The notes beneath the pieces are model-generated. The model saw nothing but the letters and a program-made list of their open reading frames with translations, made no database searches and was not told the DNA's origin. From the NCBI GenBank assembly GCA_937958675.1, contig CALGND010000024.1:1-54844 (forward strand): a stretch of DNA of 54,844 nt, read 5' to 3'. The DNA comes from an uncultured Granulosicoccaceae bacterium (GTDB lineage Bacteria > Pseudomonadota > Gammaproteobacteria > Granulosicoccales > Granulosicoccaceae). Each line of letters starts with the position of its first letter. Within the stretch, counting starts at the first letter, position 1. The position numbers and the translations under genes were made by a program. Below, piece by piece: positions 53,370 through 54,844 of this stretch.

Positions 53370-54461
53370 CTAGCCAACAAAAAAACCATACTGCTCAGCA
53401 AGGATAGGGCGAGTGTCAACGCCGAGCGCCTTAGCCGCCGTTAATGCCCAGTGAGGGTCGCGCATCATCTCCCGGCCAAGCAATATAATGTCGGCTTTAG
53501 ATGTAGCGATTATACTCTCGGCCTGCTGCGGATCTGTTATTGCACCAACCGCCATGGTTGGTAATCCGGTGGTATTTCTTATTATGCCAGCCATTTCAGG
53601 TTGTTCTGCGGTACGGTTTCCTATCGCGCCTCTGGCTGCCGGAACAGCACCGCCACCAGAGCAGTCTAATATATCAACCCCTCGTTCTTTCAGCCATAGG
53701 CCAACTTGAGTCGAGTCTTCTAGTGTGAGTCCACAATCGACGAAATCATGGACCGATAAACGAACTGATAAAACTCTATTTTCAGGCCAAGCAGCACGAA
53801 CTTTTTCTACTGTTTCTAGTAGAAATTTTGCCCGGCCAGCCAAGTCGCCGCCAAACGCGTCAACTCGCTTGTTTACTAGTGGTGTTAAGAAAGAATGCAA
53901 CAGATAGCCATGTGCACAATGTACTTCAAGTAAATCATAACCAATGTCACACGCGAGCTTTGCGGAGTGTACGAATTGTTCTTGAATATTCTTGATTTCA
54001 TTAATTGAAAGCGCTAATGGTGCCTTCCAAAGTCGAGTTCCATCAGGATCAAAAGCCTCGGAAGTTGGACCAACGATATCCCATCCCGCAGGGTCATCTG
54101 CCTCAAGATGGTTGCCGCCATTTAATGCTGTGGCCGCGCTACCTTTTCGCCCAGAGTGCGAAATTTGGATGCCAGCAACTGCGCCATGCTCGTGTTGGAA
54201 ATCTACAATGGGCTTGAGGGCCTCAGCATGTTTCTGCCCCCATAAACCTGCGCAGCCTTGTGAAATGCGACCATTGCGTGATACAGCTGTGCATTCGGCC
54301 ATGACAAGGCCTACACCTCCTACTGCCCTAGACCCAAGATGCACCATGTGCCAATTGGTTGCTACTCCATCTTCAGAACTATACTGGCACATTGGCGAAA
54401 CACCGATGCGATTTTTGAAAGCAATTCCATTAATTTGGAGAGGTGTGAATAACTGGGACAT
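53370..54461 (-). CDS. Old Yellow Enzyme-type NADH:flavin oxidoreductase (NamA/YqjM-like)
   Basis: 363 aa. The FMN-site Cys and Tyr are in SPMCQYSSEDG (about 23-33), HLGSRAVGG follows, and ISHSGRKGSA, EVHCAHGYLLHSFLTP and NKRVDAFGG are the classical OYE/YqjM blocks. It reduces the C=C bond of enones and related electrophiles using NAD(P)H. On the minus strand it is preceded by 138 bp of AT-rich DNA with a small hairpin (ATTCTG/CAGAAT, 54498-54514) and the IS110 remnant, which may supply or disrupt its promoter. Confidence 0.93.
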   Translation of the reverse strand: MSQLFTPLQINGIAFKNRIGVSPMCQYSSEDGVATNWHMVHLGSRAVGGVGLVMAECTAVSRNGRISQGCAGLWGQKHAEALKPIVDFQHEHGAVAGIQISHSGRKGSAATALNGGNHLEADDPAGWDIVGPTSEAFDPDGTRLWKAPLALSINEIKNIQEQFVHSAKLACDIGYDLLEVHCAHGYLLHSFLTPLVNKRVDAFGGDLAGRAKFLLETVEKVRAAWPENRVLSVRLSVHDFVDCGLTLEDSTQVGLWLKERGVDILDCSGGGAVPAARGAIGNRTAEQPEMAGIIRNTTGLPTMAVGAITDPQQAESIIATSKADIILLGREMMRDPHWALTAAKALGVDTRPILAEQYGFFVG

Positions 54462-54599
54462 AGAGTTTATTTAATATCTCATCTATAGAATGATTGTATT
54501 CTGACACACAGAATTCTTTTGGTGATTTATGTAGCTTGATTTTTCCAAGATTTATCTAAGTCTTATAGGGTGCGACCATACTATTTTATCGTCTTCGAC

Positions 54600-54751
54600 T
54601 TATAGAATAAGTGCTTCTTCTTGCCTAGTCAAAAAGCGCTTAAACTGAGATTGAGACAAGCGCTTGCGCTCAATCACCTATATTGCGGCGTCGCTATGGC
54701 AATCTCAAACACATCTTTTGCCAAATCTATCGAAATCACTTTACACTTCAT
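54600..54751 (-). pseudogene. Truncated, frameshifted IS110-family transposase
   Basis: The minus strand from ATG 54751 reads MKCKVISIDLAKDVFEIAIA and ends at a TGA soon after. In another frame the sequence continues as IERKRLSQSQFKRFLTRQEE and ends in TAA at 54600. Both halves match the start of IS110 transposases (first catalytic Asp in IDLAK, then a SxSQFxxFL stretch). AAGGAGTCCG just before the ATG is a good Shine-Dalgarno. Only about 45 codons remain; the rest of the gene is missing. Confidence 0.75.
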
Positions 54752-54844
54752 ATCGGACTCCTTCTGTGGTTACTTGCGTAACGATTGCTGAATCGATACT
54801 TTGGCACATAGATGCCGTGCAAGTAAAAAAGCAGGGGGAGTCCA
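54752..54844 (-). mobile_element. Left non-coding end of the IS110-like element (cut by the window)
   Basis: About 93 bp directly upstream of the transposase start run to the window edge and begin, on the minus strand, TGGACTCCCCCTGC. In IS110-group elements the region upstream of the transposase encodes the bridge RNA; whether it is whole here cannot be judged because the true end is outside the window. Confidence 0.5.

Noticed and set aside
37493..54461. Classical prophage or conjugative island
   Set aside because: No integrase, terminase, capsid, relaxase or tRNA attachment site was seen; the cargo fits cassettes or scattered accessory genes better.

Overview
The window looks like chromosomal DNA from a free-living, probably marine, gammaproteobacterium of moderate GC. 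The signs are an AlgP/histone H1-like tail protein, an E. coli-type ArgG, SohB, the fused rRNA methyltransferase RlmKL, YaeQ, an ETF:quinone oxidoreductase, a selenouridine pathway (SelU plus a SelD fusion) and a FAN1-type nuclease. No rRNA, tRNA or CRISPR array was seen. The genus cannot be named from this sequence alone.

Layout. 1-384: C-terminus of a Lys/Ala/Pro repeat protein and a bidirectional terminator. 429-9305 (minus strand): argG, selU (mnmH), a flavoprotein-SelD fusion, a FAN1-like VRR-NUC nuclease, and a RecB-type nuclease fused to an Fe-S helicase. 9454-20694 (minus): a closely packed run holding ribokinase, nucleoside hydrolase, a cadherin-like lipoprotein, a glutamine amidotransferase, a KefB/C-type antiporter, a small unknown protein and a complete BMP-type nucleoside ABC importer; it reads as nucleoside uptake and ribose salvage. 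20815-23832: HMG-CoA lyase, haloacid-type HAD hydrolase, hotdog thioesterase and enoyl-CoA hydratase. 23887-26879: membrane protein, solo Hpt protein and REC-PAS-GGDEF-EAL protein (c-di-GMP signalling). 27246-36091: sohB, rlmKL, beta-CASP hydrolase, ETF-QO, a dispersed palindromic repeat, a 56-residue protein missed by ordinary length cut-offs, yaeQ, a Tat-exported DUF882 peptidase and a beta-carbonic anhydrase. 36152-37333: an orphan branched-chain amino-acid binding protein.

From about 37.5 kb to the end the character changes to short, mostly minus-strand accessory genes (GNAT, cupin, VOC, SDR, HAD, DUF1801, DUF4406, DUF6429-DUF4440, AraC, methyltransferase, Old Yellow Enzyme). Between about 47.1 and 52.1 kb I find five attC-like elements in two recognisable sequence families, several touching the stop codons of the minus-strand genes. 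This looks like part of an integron gene-cassette array without an integrase in view (a CALIN or the distal part of a chromosomal integron). The window ends in a frameshifted, truncated IS110-type transposase with its non-coding left end, and a NUDIX remnant lies at 44.4 kb.

The strongest candidates for something new are the cassette array with two attC families, the dual-nuclease repair pair (RecB-nuclease/XPD-like helicase plus FAN1), and the flavoprotein-SelD/SelU operon. All functional calls are from reading motifs; no database search was possible.
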